From NCBI RefSeq assembly GCF_025150245.1, contig NZ_CP102279.1:1733423-1797422 (forward strand): 64,000 nt of DNA, given 5' to 3'. The notes below the pieces were generated by a model. It was given only the letters and a program-made list of their open reading frames with translations. It was not told where the DNA came from and made no database searches. The position numbers and the translations under genes were made by a program. Numbering within the stretch: the stretch's first letter is position 1; each line of letters starts with the position of its first letter. Shown piece by piece: positions 34,813-44,696 of the stretch. Origin of the DNA: Dorea formicigenerans. Lineage in GTDB: Bacteria; Bacillota; Clostridia; Lachnospirales; Lachnospiraceae.

Positions 34813-37053
34813 TTAACTCCTAGCCTTCGTTCCGGTCCCGTCACGTTTTGCAACCTTCAGCCGGTTCAACGTCAGTTCCCGGTCACCGTATGAAATCTTG
34901 TGTTCCGTTCCTTCATAAAAGAGATAAATCTGTTCCAGCTCATCATTCTTACGAAGCTTTATGCCACGGACTCCCACAGCCGCTTTCTTCTTCTCGGCAA
35001 CTTCCTGAGCTGAAAAACGCAGAAAATATCCATCTTTTGTCTGAAGGACTACATGCTGGTCATCAGTAATGACTTGAACACTGATCAGCTCATCATCCTC
35101 CTGAAGCTTTGTTGCTGCAATGGTACGTTTTGCCACCTGGAACTCATTTCCCTTTACTTTCTTAATCATCCCCTGCTTCGTTGCAAATAATAATTTCGCA
35201 TAACGAAGCTGTAATTCGTCGCACATATATACGACCATTTCCTGTGTACTGTCATAATTACTTACATTGTCGATTGGCTGCCCCTTATCACGGAACTTTC
35301 CATATGGAAGATCGAGCACTTTAATCTGATGCATCTTGCCGGTATTGGTAAATACACACAGTTTCCCGGTATTAATGCAGTTTACGATCCATTTATTCTC
35401 TGCATCTGCTGCCTCTTTATTTCGCTCGTAAGTTGCCACATCCACTGTCTTGGCATAACCAAAACGATCCATCAGGAATACTACTTCCTGTTCTTCTACT
35501 TTCTTTTCTTCATAGACAGCCTCCTGGCCATTCTCTACAACAGTGCGGCGTTTGCGTGCATATTCCTTTTTGAAATGCTCCAGATCTTCAATGATAACTT
35601 CTGCCATAGAATCATAATTATTCAAAATATCTTCATATCTTGCAATATTTTTCAGAGTCTCCTCATGTTCTTTCATCAGCGCTTCAATTTCCAGACCAAT
35701 GAGTTTGTAGAGACGCATTTCCAGGATTGCATTTGCCTGGCGCTCAGTAAAACGGAGCATCGCAGCCATTTTCCTGGAAATCCCGGATTTAAATTTGATA
35801 TTTTCGGTGATTCCCTGTGTCAGACAGGCTCTTGCATCGGCCACAGACTGACTTCCCCGTAGGATTTCAATGATCAGGTCAATGACATCACACGCTTTGA
35901 TAAGACCTTCCTGAATTTCTTTTCTGTCCCGCTCTTTTGCAAGCAATGTCTTATATTTTCTTGTTGCCAGTTCGAACTGGAAATCTACATGGTGCTCGAT
36001 AATCTTCTTAAGCCCCATAGTCTCTGGACGTCCGTCTGCAACTGCCAGCATATTTACCCCGAAAGTATCTTCTAATCTTGTCTTTTTATAGAGCATATTG
36101 GTCAGATTTTCAACATCTGCTCCTTTTTTCAGCTCAATAACAATGCGGATTCCTTCCTTTGAAGACATATTGGAAATGTCTACAATATCGTTTGTCTTCT
36201 TTGTCTCTACAAGCGCACAAACATCATTTAAAAACTTGCCGATTCCGGCTCCGATCATCGTGTAAGGAATCTCAGTGATGACAAGACGCTTCTTGCCACC
36301 TTTCATCTCCTCTACTTCCACTTTACCACGGACTTTGATCTTACCCGCACCAGATTCATAGATTTCAAGAAGGTCATCTTTATTGACAACAATTCCTCCG
36401 GTTGGGAAATCCGGTCCTTTGATACATTTCATCAATTGCTTTGTGGAAATGTCTTCATGTTTCATATACGCTTCTACCGCATCAATGACTTCTGCCAGAT
36501 TATGCGGCGGAATACTGGTCGCCATACCAACTGCAATACCATCCGCTCCGTTGATCAGAAGATTCGGTACACGCACCGGAAGAACTTCCGGTTCTTTCTC
36601 CGTCTCATCAAAGTTCGGCATAAAGTCTACAATATTCTTATCCAGGTCAGCAAGATAAGCTTCCTGCGTGATCTTTGCAAGTCTTGCCTCTGTGTAACGC
36701 ATTGCGGCTGCTCCGTCCCCTTCAATGGATCCGAAGTTACCATGTCCGTCCACCAGTGCCATTCCTTTTTTAAACTCCTGTGCCATGACAACTAATGCAT
36801 CATAGATAGAACTGTCACCGTGCGGGTGATATTTTCCCATCGTATCCCCAACGATACGGGCACATTTTCTATATGGTTTATCATAACGGATACCAAGCTC
36901 GTACATATCATAAAGCGTACGTCGCTGTACTGGTTTTAGTCCATCCCGCACATCAGGAAGTGCCCTGGCAATGATAACACTCATGGCATAGTCAATGTAA
37001 GACTTCTTCATCAACTCACTGTATTCCGTTCTGATAATCTGTGAATCCTGCAT
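34813..37053 (-). CDS. parC: Type IIA DNA topoisomerase subunit A (ParC/GyrA-like)
   Basis: The DNA breakage-reunion subunit, 746 residues. The catalytic Tyr120 is in AAAMRYTEARL. The quinolone region is HPHGDSSIYDAL (76-87), with the susceptible-type Ser and Asp. The six-bladed C-terminal domain lacks an obvious GyrA box (QRRGGKG-like). That, its short length and its location away from dnaA suggest topoisomerase IV or a second gyrase-like enzyme rather than the main gyrase. Eighteen bp separate it from the B subunit gene upstream. nudC follows. Annotation pipelines may name it gyrA. Confidence 0.85.
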   Translation of the reverse strand: MQDSQIIRTEYSELMKKSYIDYAMSVIIARALPDVRDGLKPVQRRTLYDMYELGIRYDKPYRKCARIVGDTMGKYHPHGDSSIYDALVVMAQEFKKGMALVDGHGNFGSIEGDGAAAMRYTEARLAKITQEAYLADLDKNIVDFMPNFDETEKEPEVLPVRVPNLLINGADGIAVGMATSIPPHNLAEVIDAVEAYMKHEDISTKQLMKCIKGPDFPTGGIVVNKDDLLEIYESGAGKIKVRGKVEVEEMKGGKKRLVITEIPYTMIGAGIGKFLNDVCALVETKKTNDIVDISNMSSKEGIRIVIELKKGADVENLTNMLYKKTRLEDTFGVNMLAVADGRPETMGLKKIIEHHVDFQFELATRKYKTLLAKERDRKEIQEGLIKACDVIDLIIEILRGSQSVADARACLTQGITENIKFKSGISRKMAAMLRFTERQANAILEMRLYKLIGLEIEALMKEHEETLKNIARYEDILNNYDSMAEVIIEDLEHFKKEYARKRRTVVENGQEAVYEEKKVEEQEVVFLMDRFGYAKTVDVATYERNKEAADAENKWIVNCINTGKLCVFTNTGKMHQIKVLDLPYGKFRDKGQPIDNVSNYDSTQEMVVYMCDELQLRYAKLLFATKQGMIKKVKGNEFQVAKRTIAATKLQEDDELISVQVITDDQHVVLQTKDGYFLRFSAQEVAEKKKAAVGVRGIKLRKNDELEQIYLFYEGTEHKISYGDRELTLNRLKVAKRDGTGTKARS

Positions 37054-37070
37054 ATTTTCTCTCCTAAATT

Positions 37071-38993
37071 TTATATGTCAAGCTCCGCTTCTGTCGCGTT
37101 TTCATAGATAAATGCACGTCTTGGCGGTACTTCTGTTCCCATCAGCATCTCAGTCACACTGGACGCCATTCTTCCATCCTCAATCTCTACTAATTTTAAA
37201 AGTCTTGTCTTAGGATTCAGTGTTGTCTCCCAAAGCTGGTCTGCGTCCATCTCTCCAAGACCTTTATAGCGCTGCAGAGTAAATGGACCATCATGGGTTT
37301 TCCTGTATTTTTCCAAGGCCTTGTCATCGTACAGATACTCTTCCTCGCCTTTCTTCGGCATAGCCTTATAAAGCGGTGGCATGGCAATATAGACATGTCC
37401 CTCCTGAATAAGCTCCGGCATAAAGCGGTAGAACAACGTCAGAAGCAATGTGGAAATGTGTGCACCGTCCACGTCAGCATCAGCCATAATAATAATCTTG
37501 TCATAGCGCAGTTTTGTAATATCAAAATCATTGCCGTAGCCCTCGGAAAATCCACAGCCAAAAGCATTGATCATAGTCTTGATTTCCGCATTTGCAAGGA
37601 CTTTGTCGATGCTTGCTTTCTCCACGTTCAGAATCTTACCCCGGATCGGCAGGATTGCCTGATACATACGGTCTCTTGCTGTCTTTGCAGATCCTCCGGC
37701 AGAATCTCCCTCCACAATAAATATCTCGCATTTTGATGCGTCGCGGCTCTCGCAGTTGGCAAGCTTTCCGTTGCTGTCAAAAGAATATTTCTGCTTCGTC
37801 AGAAGATTCGTCTTCGCTTTTTCTTCTGTTTTACGGATTTTTGCAGCTTTCTCCGCACAACCGATGACATTTTTCAGGGTCTCCAGATTGCGGTCAAAAA
37901 AACGAACAATTTCCTCACCGACCACCTTGCCAGTCGCCTTGGATGCATCCGGGTTGTCCAGCTTCGTCTTCGTCTGACCTTCGAATCGCGGATCCGGATG
38001 TTTGATGGACACGATCGCTGTCATTCCATTTCGCACATCCGCTCCTGTAAAATTAGGATCCTTATCTTTAAGAATTCCAAGTTCTCTTGCATACTGATTA
38101 ATGACTGTTGTAAATGTTGTCTTAAATCCGGTCAGATGTGTACCGCCCTCACTGTTATAAATGTTGTTACAGAATCCAAGAATATTTTCATGGAACTCAT
38201 TTACATACTGGAATGCAACTTCCACTTCTATTCCGTCTGCCTCACCTTTAAAATAAACCGGCTCATGGACAGATTCTTTTTTTGCATTTAGTTCACGGAT
38301 AAATCCAAGAATTCCGTCTGGCTCATGATAAACGATATGCTCTGGTTCTGTGTCTCTTAAATCTTCAAATATAATCGTCAGGTTCGGATTAAGGTAGGTC
38401 GTCTCATGCATACGGCTTTTGACTTCCTCTGCTTTGAACTTCGTTTTTTCAAATATCGTATCATCTGGCAGAAAGTTAACCTTCGTTCCGGTCTTTCTTG
38501 TCTTCCCGAGTGTCGGAAGAAGTCCATCTTCCAGTTCAACTACAGGAATACCTCTCTCATACCGGTCATGATGAATATATCCATCACGACTGACCTGCAC
38601 ATCCATATAAGCAGACAATGCATTTACAACTGAAGAACCAACTCCATGAAGACCACCACTTGTCTTATAAGCAGAGTCATCAAATTTACCACCTGCATGC
38701 AGTGTCGTATATACAATTCGCTCCGCTGAAACGCCTTTTGCATGCATACCGACCGGGACTCCTCGGCCATTGTCCGAAATTGTCGCAGAGCCATCTTTTT
38801 CCAGAGTTACATGAATCTCCGTACAAAATCCGGCCAGATGTTCATCAACTGCATTGTCTACAATCTCATAGATCAGATGGTTCAATCCTTTCGTCGATAC
38901 ACTTCCGATATACATTCCCGGTCTCTTCCGAACTGCCTCAAGTCCTTCCAGGACGGTAATACTATCTGCATCATAAGTGTTGTTCTTTGCCAT
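37071..38993 (-). CDS. parE: Type IIA DNA topoisomerase subunit B (ParE/GyrB-like)
   Basis: The ATPase subunit, 640 residues. The GHKL ATP site shows EIVDNAVDEHLAG, DNGRGVPVG and GGLHGVGSSVVNALS. The transducer and TOPRIM regions follow (EGDSAGGSAKTARDR, DADVDGAHI, QRYKGLGEM). The stretch LPIRGKILNVEKA is closer to GyrB than to classic ParE, while the partner subunit lacks a GyrA box. The naming is therefore uncertain. The length suits both. It has its own promoter and is the first gene of a parE-parC-nudC unit. Confidence 0.85.
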   Translation of the reverse strand: MAKNNTYDADSITVLEGLEAVRKRPGMYIGSVSTKGLNHLIYEIVDNAVDEHLAGFCTEIHVTLEKDGSATISDNGRGVPVGMHAKGVSAERIVYTTLHAGGKFDDSAYKTSGGLHGVGSSVVNALSAYMDVQVSRDGYIHHDRYERGIPVVELEDGLLPTLGKTRKTGTKVNFLPDDTIFEKTKFKAEEVKSRMHETTYLNPNLTIIFEDLRDTEPEHIVYHEPDGILGFIRELNAKKESVHEPVYFKGEADGIEVEVAFQYVNEFHENILGFCNNIYNSEGGTHLTGFKTTFTTVINQYARELGILKDKDPNFTGADVRNGMTAIVSIKHPDPRFEGQTKTKLDNPDASKATGKVVGEEIVRFFDRNLETLKNVIGCAEKAAKIRKTEEKAKTNLLTKQKYSFDSNGKLANCESRDASKCEIFIVEGDSAGGSAKTARDRMYQAILPIRGKILNVEKASIDKVLANAEIKTMINAFGCGFSEGYGNDFDITKLRYDKIIIMADADVDGAHISTLLLTLFYRFMPELIQEGHVYIAMPPLYKAMPKKGEEEYLYDDKALEKYRKTHDGPFTLQRYKGLGEMDADQLWETTLNPKTRLLKLVEIEDGRMASSVTEMLMGTEVPPRRAFIYENATEAELDI

Positions 38994-39031
38994 TTCGTCA
39001 GTTCCTTTCCATTTTTAAACATACTATTTAA

Positions 39032-39060
39032 AATATAGCACAAAACAAAAAGACAGGCAA
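39032..39060 (-). promoter_or_regulatory. Sigma-A promoter of topoisomerase operon
   Basis: Minus strand TTGCCT (39055-39060), 17 bp, TATATT (39032-39037), about 40 bp before the parE start. Confidence 0.6.
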
Positions 39061-39100
39061 ATAAATTTTCAAGACGTCAGCGCAAGCTTTTTCAAGCTTT

Positions 39101-40321
39101 TCAGGGTGTCAGCACCCGACTCAGCACATCTGCCAGTACTTCCATAGCATTTCTCATCTCTTCTACTGTATTCGTCTGTGCTCCTGCCTCAATAAGCATT
39201 GCCTTCGGTGCCAGATCCAGATTATACCGGTAACTTTTCAGATAAATATGCCTCGTAAAACCAGGATAATATCTTGCTGCCATAAGCTGCATCTGAAAAG
39301 ACGTTGCCAGATTATCCTCACGGTATGGATTATTCAAATATGCTATCTCTCCATTTTTCCTTGTCCGGCTAAGACCATTAAAAAACATGATCTGAGCGGT
39401 TGGTTTCCCATTAATTTCCGTCACCAGATGTGTGCCCTGCGCCACGCCATCTCGATGCAGATCAATCACCACTTCAATGCTTGGATTATCTTTTAAAATC
39501 TGCCGGACATCCGGCTCTGCAAGCTGATAGGCCCGGCTGCGATCCAATTTCCCATCAATCAGATCATAAATGCCCTCATGATGAAGCGTCTCAATTCCCC
39601 TTGCATTCAAAAGCTCTGTCAAATATGTACCTATCCCCATAATTGTCGTAGAAGTGTCTCCATCAACAGAATCAGCAAATGCCTCCTGGGAATGTGTGTG
39701 ATAAATCAGTACTTTTGGTCCTCCTGTTGTCATATCAAGCGCCAGATTCTTCTCCAGAAACTTCCCTGCATTCAGTTCCTCCGGACCGGTCATAGTTGTC
39801 CCGTCAACGGTGTAAAATGTTCCCACCAGATATTCATAATCATTTAACTGATTCATATCAATGTCCTGAACCGGTGTACTGGCTAATACTGCTGCATTTT
39901 CTTCTGGCACCCCAGCCCCAACTGATTCTTGCATACTCCCAGCCGGAATCAGATTGCCGTTCTCATCGATAGCATTTTCATCATTTGCCTGATTTTCCAG
40001 AATCATAGTTCGTGTCAATGTATCTTCCACGGTTGTTTCCGGTTCTTCATGATTTCGAACATATTCACTGATTGGAACGAAGCTTAAAACACTTTTTTCA
40101 ATTCTTCCCGTCAATGTGTCTTTCCGCCCCTCTTTTACATATGTAAGTCCCGGAAGCAGCCAGTTTGCCGCCTGCTTCAGGACATTTTGACTTACCAAGC
40201 CCAAAAAAATATTTCTACCCCTACTTATTTTTACATTTTCTATATCTGTAAATGCATAAATCAGCAGCATCCCTACGATCAATAGCATCAGTATTCGATT
40301 TCTTTTCTTTTTTTCTTGCAT
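39101..40321 (-). CDS. spoIIP: Stage II sporulation protein P (SpoIIP), peptidoglycan hydrolase
   Basis: Amidase/endopeptidase that, with SpoIID and SpoIIM, drives engulfment of the forespore. About 406 residues from the ATG at 40321, which follows GGGGCGGTGTA. An in-frame start 15 codons earlier has no such site. A membrane anchor is at about residues 10-27. The C-terminal catalytic domain (about 215-406) has VLIYHTHSQEAF (zinc His and Glu), VIDLHRDGV (His) and MLIEAGAQTNT (Glu), as in the SpoIIP amidase fold. A sigma-E-like promoter precedes it. gpr is upstream, as in Bacillus. Confidence 0.94.
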   Translation of the reverse strand: MQEKKKRNRILMLLIVGMLLIYAFTDIENVKISRGRNIFLGLVSQNVLKQAANWLLPGLTYVKEGRKDTLTGRIEKSVLSFVPISEYVRNHEEPETTVEDTLTRTMILENQANDENAIDENGNLIPAGSMQESVGAGVPEENAAVLASTPVQDIDMNQLNDYEYLVGTFYTVDGTTMTGPEELNAGKFLEKNLALDMTTGGPKVLIYHTHSQEAFADSVDGDTSTTIMGIGTYLTELLNARGIETLHHEGIYDLIDGKLDRSRAYQLAEPDVRQILKDNPSIEVVIDLHRDGVAQGTHLVTEINGKPTAQIMFFNGLSRTRKNGEIAYLNNPYREDNLATSFQMQLMAARYYPGFTRHIYLKSYRYNLDLAPKAMLIEAGAQTNTVEEMRNAMEVLADVLSRVLTP

Positions 40322-40352
40322 TACACCGCCCCGTGTGCGTCTTAGTTCTAAT

Positions 40353-40381
40353 AATATATGATGCAATGGGGGTTCTTATGT
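40353..40381 (-). promoter_or_regulatory. Sigma-E-type promoter of spoIIP
   Basis: Minus strand ACATAAG (40375-40381), 14 bp, CATATATT (40353-40360). The -10 octamer is identical to that of the spoIIIA promoter. It lies in the gap between gpr and spoIIP. Confidence 0.6.
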
Positions 40382-40411
40382 GCATGTCCTTTCAGAAATC
40401 CAAAATATCTT

Positions 40412-41392
40412 CTATTCAAAACTTTGCCCTGAAAACGCAAGATTCAGCCCCTCTGAGATGGTGTAACTCAGACGTTTTACTGTCTCATCTATATCTTTCG
40501 GTGTCATAAACATACTGTTCAGGTTTGGTGCGATCAGTTCTTTGATCAGCTCATACTTCTCTGCTTCGCTGTATCCTCCTAGCACAAGTCCGACTCCTTT
40601 TAACGATTCTGATGTCTCCAGTGCTGACAATAGATTTTCCATCGTATCACTTACAATTGTCACAGCATCAACAACTGTCGGAACTCCGATTGCAATTACC
40701 GGAACTCCAATTGTTTCTTTTGTAATCGCATTCCGGTAATTACCGACACCGGAGCCTGGGTTGATTCCGGTATCAGCAATCTGGATCGTCCGGTTCAGTC
40801 TTCTGGAATTTCTCGCAGCAAGGGCATCAATTACAATTAAAAGATCTGGCTTGGTCTCCCTCACCACACCCTTTATAATCTCCGCTGTTTCCATTCCGGT
40901 CTGTGCCATCACTCCTGGAACTATGGCACTGACCACACAATTCATCTCTTCTAGTGCTGCATATTTCCCATATTCTTTCACAATATGTCTGGTAACGTTC
41001 AGATTATCTGCCACATAAGGACCAAGAGCATCGGGTGTCGCCTGACGATTTCCAAGCCCTATGACCAGAACTTCCTTATCATGTTCACTTTCCGGTATGA
41101 TTTTTTCCATAACTTCTATCAGATATTTTGCCAGTTCTTCTGAAACCTCCCGGTGGATTCCCTCATCCGGCGAAGATAAATTCGGGGCTTCAATCGTCAG
41201 ATATGTTCCGACTGGTTTCCCCATAGTCTTCGCACCATTTTCGGTTTCAATCCGTACAGTCGTCACCCTAATTTCCCGCTCCTTATCATATTCTTCCTCC
41301 AACACAACTCCTTGTACCTCCACCTGGTCAGACTCAAAACGTTCCTTCTCTTCCAATGCCAAATCTGTCCGTATGTTATATTTTTCAACCAT
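40412..41392 (-). CDS. gpr: Germination protease Gpr
   Basis: Degrades small acid-soluble spore proteins at germination. 326 residues, A25 family. The N-terminus (MVEKYNIRTDLALEEKER) corresponds to the propeptide removed during sporulation, and NIRTDLA is the conserved cleavage context. Family motifs are VLVIGLGNRQATPDALGP, SAIVPGVMAQTGMETAEI, LLIVIDALAARNSRRLNRTIQIADTG (in pieces) and INPGSGVGN. The start ATG follows GGGGGAG. It is divergent from rpsT, as in Bacillus. A sigma-F/G promoter is expected, but I could not identify one with confidence. Confidence 0.95.
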   Translation of the reverse strand: MVEKYNIRTDLALEEKERFESDQVEVQGVVLEEEYDKEREIRVTTVRIETENGAKTMGKPVGTYLTIEAPNLSSPDEGIHREVSEELAKYLIEVMEKIIPESEHDKEVLVIGLGNRQATPDALGPYVADNLNVTRHIVKEYGKYAALEEMNCVVSAIVPGVMAQTGMETAEIIKGVVRETKPDLLIVIDALAARNSRRLNRTIQIADTGINPGSGVGNYRNAITKETIGVPVIAIGVPTVVDAVTIVSDTMENLLSALETSESLKGVGLVLGGYSEAEKYELIKELIAPNLNSMFMTPKDIDETVKRLSYTISEGLNLAFSGQSFE

Positions 41393-41462
41393 GATTTTCT
41401 CCCCCTTTCACCTGCAAGCACTATTTTTATACTAGTTTTTACAATATTTCCATAATTATGTA

Positions 41463-41491
41463 TTGACAGAATAAGTCAGCTGGTCTAAAAT
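41463..41491 (+). promoter_or_regulatory. Sigma-A promoter of rpsT
   Basis: TTGACA (41463-41468), 17 bp, TAAAAT (41486-41491). A near-consensus promoter about 80 bp before the leader end. Confidence 0.85.
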
Positions 41492-41497
41492 GAATGA

Positions 41498-41578
41498 GTG
41501 TGTTCGAGAGAACGTCCGTGTCCGGATCTGTCGAACTGATCATTATAATCGAAATCATAGATATTGGAGGTGGACAAA
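41498..41578 (+). promoter_or_regulatory. rpsT leader with stem-loop
   Basis: An approximately 80-nt leader in which GTTCGA (41502-41507) pairs with TCGAAC (41531-41536), with a possible inner CCG/CGG pairing. Combined with the TTG start this could allow S20 autoregulation, which is known in Escherichia coli. Here that is inference. Confidence 0.35.
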
Positions 41579-41842
41579 TTGGCTAATATCAAATCCGCAA
41601 AGAAGAGAATTTTAGTAAACGAGACAAAGGCTGCTAGAAATAAAGCAATCAAGTCTAAAGTTAAAACTTACGTAAAAAAAGTTGAGACAGCTGTAGAGAA
41701 GAAAGATGCAGCAACTGCTGCAGTAGCTCTTAAAGAGGCGATCGCTGAAATCAACAAAGCTGGAAGCAAGGGTGTATACCACAAAAACACATGCTCTAGA
41801 AAGATTTCCCGTCTGACAAAAGCTGTTAACGGAATTGCTTAA
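41579..41842 (+). CDS. rpsT: 30S ribosomal protein S20
   Basis: A basic helical 16S rRNA-binding protein of 87 residues. Translation most likely starts at the TTG at 41579, eight bases after GGAGG, giving ANIKSAKKRILVNETKAARN after the initiator. An ATG five codons upstream overlaps the ribosome binding site. Weak TTG starts are common for rpsT in other bacteria. The C-terminal SRKISRLTKAVNGIA is conserved. A strong promoter and terminator make it monocistronic. Confidence 0.96.
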   Translation: MANIKSAKKRILVNETKAARNKAIKSKVKTYVKKVETAVEKKDAATAAVALKEAIAEINKAGSKGVYHKNTCSRKISRLTKAVNGIA

Positions 41843-41859
41843 TTCATAGAGAAACATTG

Positions 41860-41895
41860 AAAGACAACCATACCGTCATGTGGTTGTCTTTTTTA
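41860..41895 (+). terminator. rpsT terminator
   Basis: AAGACAACCA/TGGTTGTCTT, a 10-bp perfect stem followed by TTTTTTA, 18 bp after the rpsT stop. Confidence 0.92.
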
Positions 41896-42004
41896 TATAT
41901 ATAATAGAAAATTGCACTTCCACTAAAAAGAGCCGGAAATAAATGCTCGCATCTTTCTCTCCGACTCCTCATCTTATTATTTAACAGATACTCCTGTTCT
42001 ATTT

Positions 42005-42646
42005 CTATAATTTTGAATATCCAAAACTGTTGACAATTGCTTCTACTCTGTCACCTGCTTCACACATTGGGCACTTATTCGGCTCATATGCATGATATGC
42101 CGGAAGATCTTTGCTTGTGAAAATTGTCTTTACTTCCATGCCTGCTACTTTTGTTACAGCACTGAAGATAGAACATACTCCACAAATCGTTCCTCCATAA
42201 TATAATACAGAATCAATAGCACGCTTAATCGTCTTTCCAGTCGTAATGGATGCTGCCAGCACAAGTACCTGCTGATCTTTGATCATTCTCTGTTGATTAT
42301 CACGGAACATAATCTGCCCCAATCCGTTATATTCCGGTGTGATCACAGAAATATTATTCTTATGGCTCAATGCCATATGTGTGCTGTCTGCCAGCTGTTC
42401 AGCCAGAAATGCTCCAATCACACTTGTCTCATCCAGGCATACAATCGTATCTACATATGTACTTGTCACGTACTCCTGCGCCAGTACTTTCGCTGCCTCT
42501 CTCGCATTGTTATGACGAATCTTTACTGTTGACATATCAATATAAGTATCCAGATGTGAGTTGCTTGTAGCAAAATGTCCTTTCATAATCTTGATACGCG
42601 CTTTTGGATTTTTCGTCGACCGCAGATTCTCTAATCTTTCATCCAT
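42005..42646 (-). CDS. Phosphoribosyltransferase-like protein (orotate PRTase-like) with altered PRPP motif
   Basis: A 213-residue type I phosphoribosyltransferase fold. It starts MDERLENLRSTKNPKARIKIMKG. The region expected to be the PRPP loop reads VLVLAASITTGKTI (about 125-138). The usual two acidic residues before the T-T-G turn are Ala-Ala-Ser-Ile here. Thr-Gly-Lys-Thr is retained. Near the C-terminus lies CPMCEAG, a CxxC pair that could bind metal. Databases tend to call such proteins orotate phosphoribosyltransferase, but no pyrE operon context exists here. Either activity is altered or the protein is a regulator. Confidence 0.75.
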   Translation of the reverse strand: MDERLENLRSTKNPKARIKIMKGHFATSNSHLDTYIDMSTVKIRHNNAREAAKVLAQEYVTSTYVDTIVCLDETSVIGAFLAEQLADSTHMALSHKNNISVITPEYNGLGQIMFRDNQQRMIKDQQVLVLAASITTGKTIKRAIDSVLYYGGTICGVCSIFSAVTKVAGMEVKTIFTSKDLPAYHAYEPNKCPMCEAGDRVEAIVNSFGYSKL

Positions 42647-42748
42647 GTCTCATACCTCCCTTGATGCTTGCTGTTTCCAGTCGTTCGTAATCATTCGATT
42701 CATTCTGCCGCATTTAAAATTGGTATCGAACTTTTTACTTTATGTTTT

Positions 42749-42777
42749 ATTCTATCATATATGTATGTAATTGAAAA
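42749..42777 (-). promoter_or_regulatory. Promoter of the PRTase-like gene
   Basis: Minus strand TTTTCA (42772-42777), 17 bp, TAGAAT (42749-42754), with an extended -10 TGA just before it. Confidence 0.55.
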
Positions 42778-42910
42778 CTAAAATTATAATTTTTTGTGTA
42801 TTTTTCACATACAAAAGCATCCTTCAAAATTACCCACATAATCCTTATTCACACGTATGACTTTCTGCGAGAGTTCTTTATATAATAGGAATGCTTTTTC
42901 CGATTATACA

Positions 42911-42952
42911 AAAAAGAAGCTCTGCGTTCCTGTTACGGTTCGTAAAGCTTCT
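42911..42952 (-). terminator. ilvC terminator
   Basis: AGAAGCT and AGCTTCT arms with partial inner pairing, followed on the minus strand by TTTTTTGT. It lies about 58 bp past the ilvC stop. Confidence 0.75.
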
Positions 42953-43009
42953 CTTATCTCTTATGTCAAATATGTAAGATCAAGTCTGATTCTATGCTGC
43001 AAATCTCGA

Positions 43010-44059
<1,050 letters not shown>

Positions 44060-44071
44060 TTAAATTGGTAA

Positions 44072-44569
44072 CTACTCGATAAATGTGACATCCTTGATTC
44101 CTCTTGACAGTCCGGCAATTCCGGTTCTGGCAAGTTCCAGGATTTCATAACCATCCAGGAGCTGTAAGAACGCTTCCAGCTTCGACTGGGTTCCTGTAAG
44201 CTCAATCACGAGAGACTCTCTCTCTGCATCAACAATCTTTGCACGAAAGATATCAGCAATTGAAACAATCTCTGACCGCTGCTGTGCATTGGCACGGATC
44301 TTAACCAATATCAGTTCACGATATACGGATTCTTCCGGCTTTAAGACCTTCACTACGATCACGTCTTCCAGCTTGGCAATCTGCTTTTCAATCTGAGATA
44401 AAATAATCTCATCTCCACTGGATACAATCGTGATTCTCGTAAATCTTGGATCTGCCGTCACACCGGCTGTAATACTGTCGATGTTGTATCCTCTTCTTGT
44501 GAATAGTCCGGATATTCTACTTAATACTCCGGAATTGTTATCAACTAATAATGAATAAACTCTCTGCAT
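44072..44569 (-). CDS. ilvN: Acetolactate synthase small (regulatory) subunit
   Basis: Binds valine and regulates the catalytic subunit. 165 residues. The N-terminal ACT domain reads YSLLVDNNSGVLSRISGLFTRRGYNIDS (in two parts), followed by the C-terminal subdomain (FRAKIVDAERESLVIELTG). It is the first gene of an ilvN-ilvC pair. No catalytic subunit gene (ilvB) adjoins, so the partner must be encoded elsewhere. The start ATG follows AAGAGGTGCATT. A consensus promoter and a leader hairpin precede it. Confidence 0.95.
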   Translation of the reverse strand: MQRVYSLLVDNNSGVLSRISGLFTRRGYNIDSITAGVTADPRFTRITIVSSGDEIILSQIEKQIAKLEDVIVVKVLKPEESVYRELILVKIRANAQQRSEIVSIADIFRAKIVDAERESLVIELTGTQSKLEAFLQLLDGYEILELARTGIAGLSRGIKDVTFIE

Positions 44570-44595
44570 AATGCACCTCTTTCTTGTATCTTTTC

Positions 44596-44619
44596 AAAAA
44601 CAGAGTGCGTTCTGTTTTT
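44596..44619 (-). promoter_or_regulatory. Hairpin at the 5' end of the ilvNC transcript
   Basis: AAAAACAGA/TCTGTTTTT, a perfect 9-bp stem with a 6-nt loop. It begins at about the predicted transcription start. It could protect the mRNA 5' end, or terminate readthrough from the upstream MBL gene. Confidence 0.6.
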
Positions 44620-44621
44620 AA

Positions 44622-44650
44622 ATAATAGCAATATCTCACGTATTTGTCAA
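44622..44650 (-). promoter_or_regulatory. Sigma-A promoter of ilvNC
   Basis: Minus strand TTGACA (44645-44650), 17 bp, TATTAT (44622-44627). A near-consensus promoter. Confidence 0.85.
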
Positions 44651-44696
44651 GTATCTATCTTATCTTTTCTAAGAACTTTTTATCTTTTTTTGATTT

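Larger units (their letters stand above)
42647..43009. other. Intergenic region between ilvC and the PRTase-like gene
   Basis: No gene supported in 363 bp. It holds the PRTase promoter near 42749-42777 and the ilvC terminator near 42911-42952. The rest is AT-rich. A 74-codon plus-strand frame here is unconvincing, with no ribosome binding site, and overlaps the ilvC end. Confidence 0.7.

Noticed and set aside
44570-44696. T-box or leader-peptide attenuator for ilvN
   Set aside because: The leader is too short from the predicted start and has no T-box sequence or run of branched-chain codons. The single hairpin sits at the 5' end.
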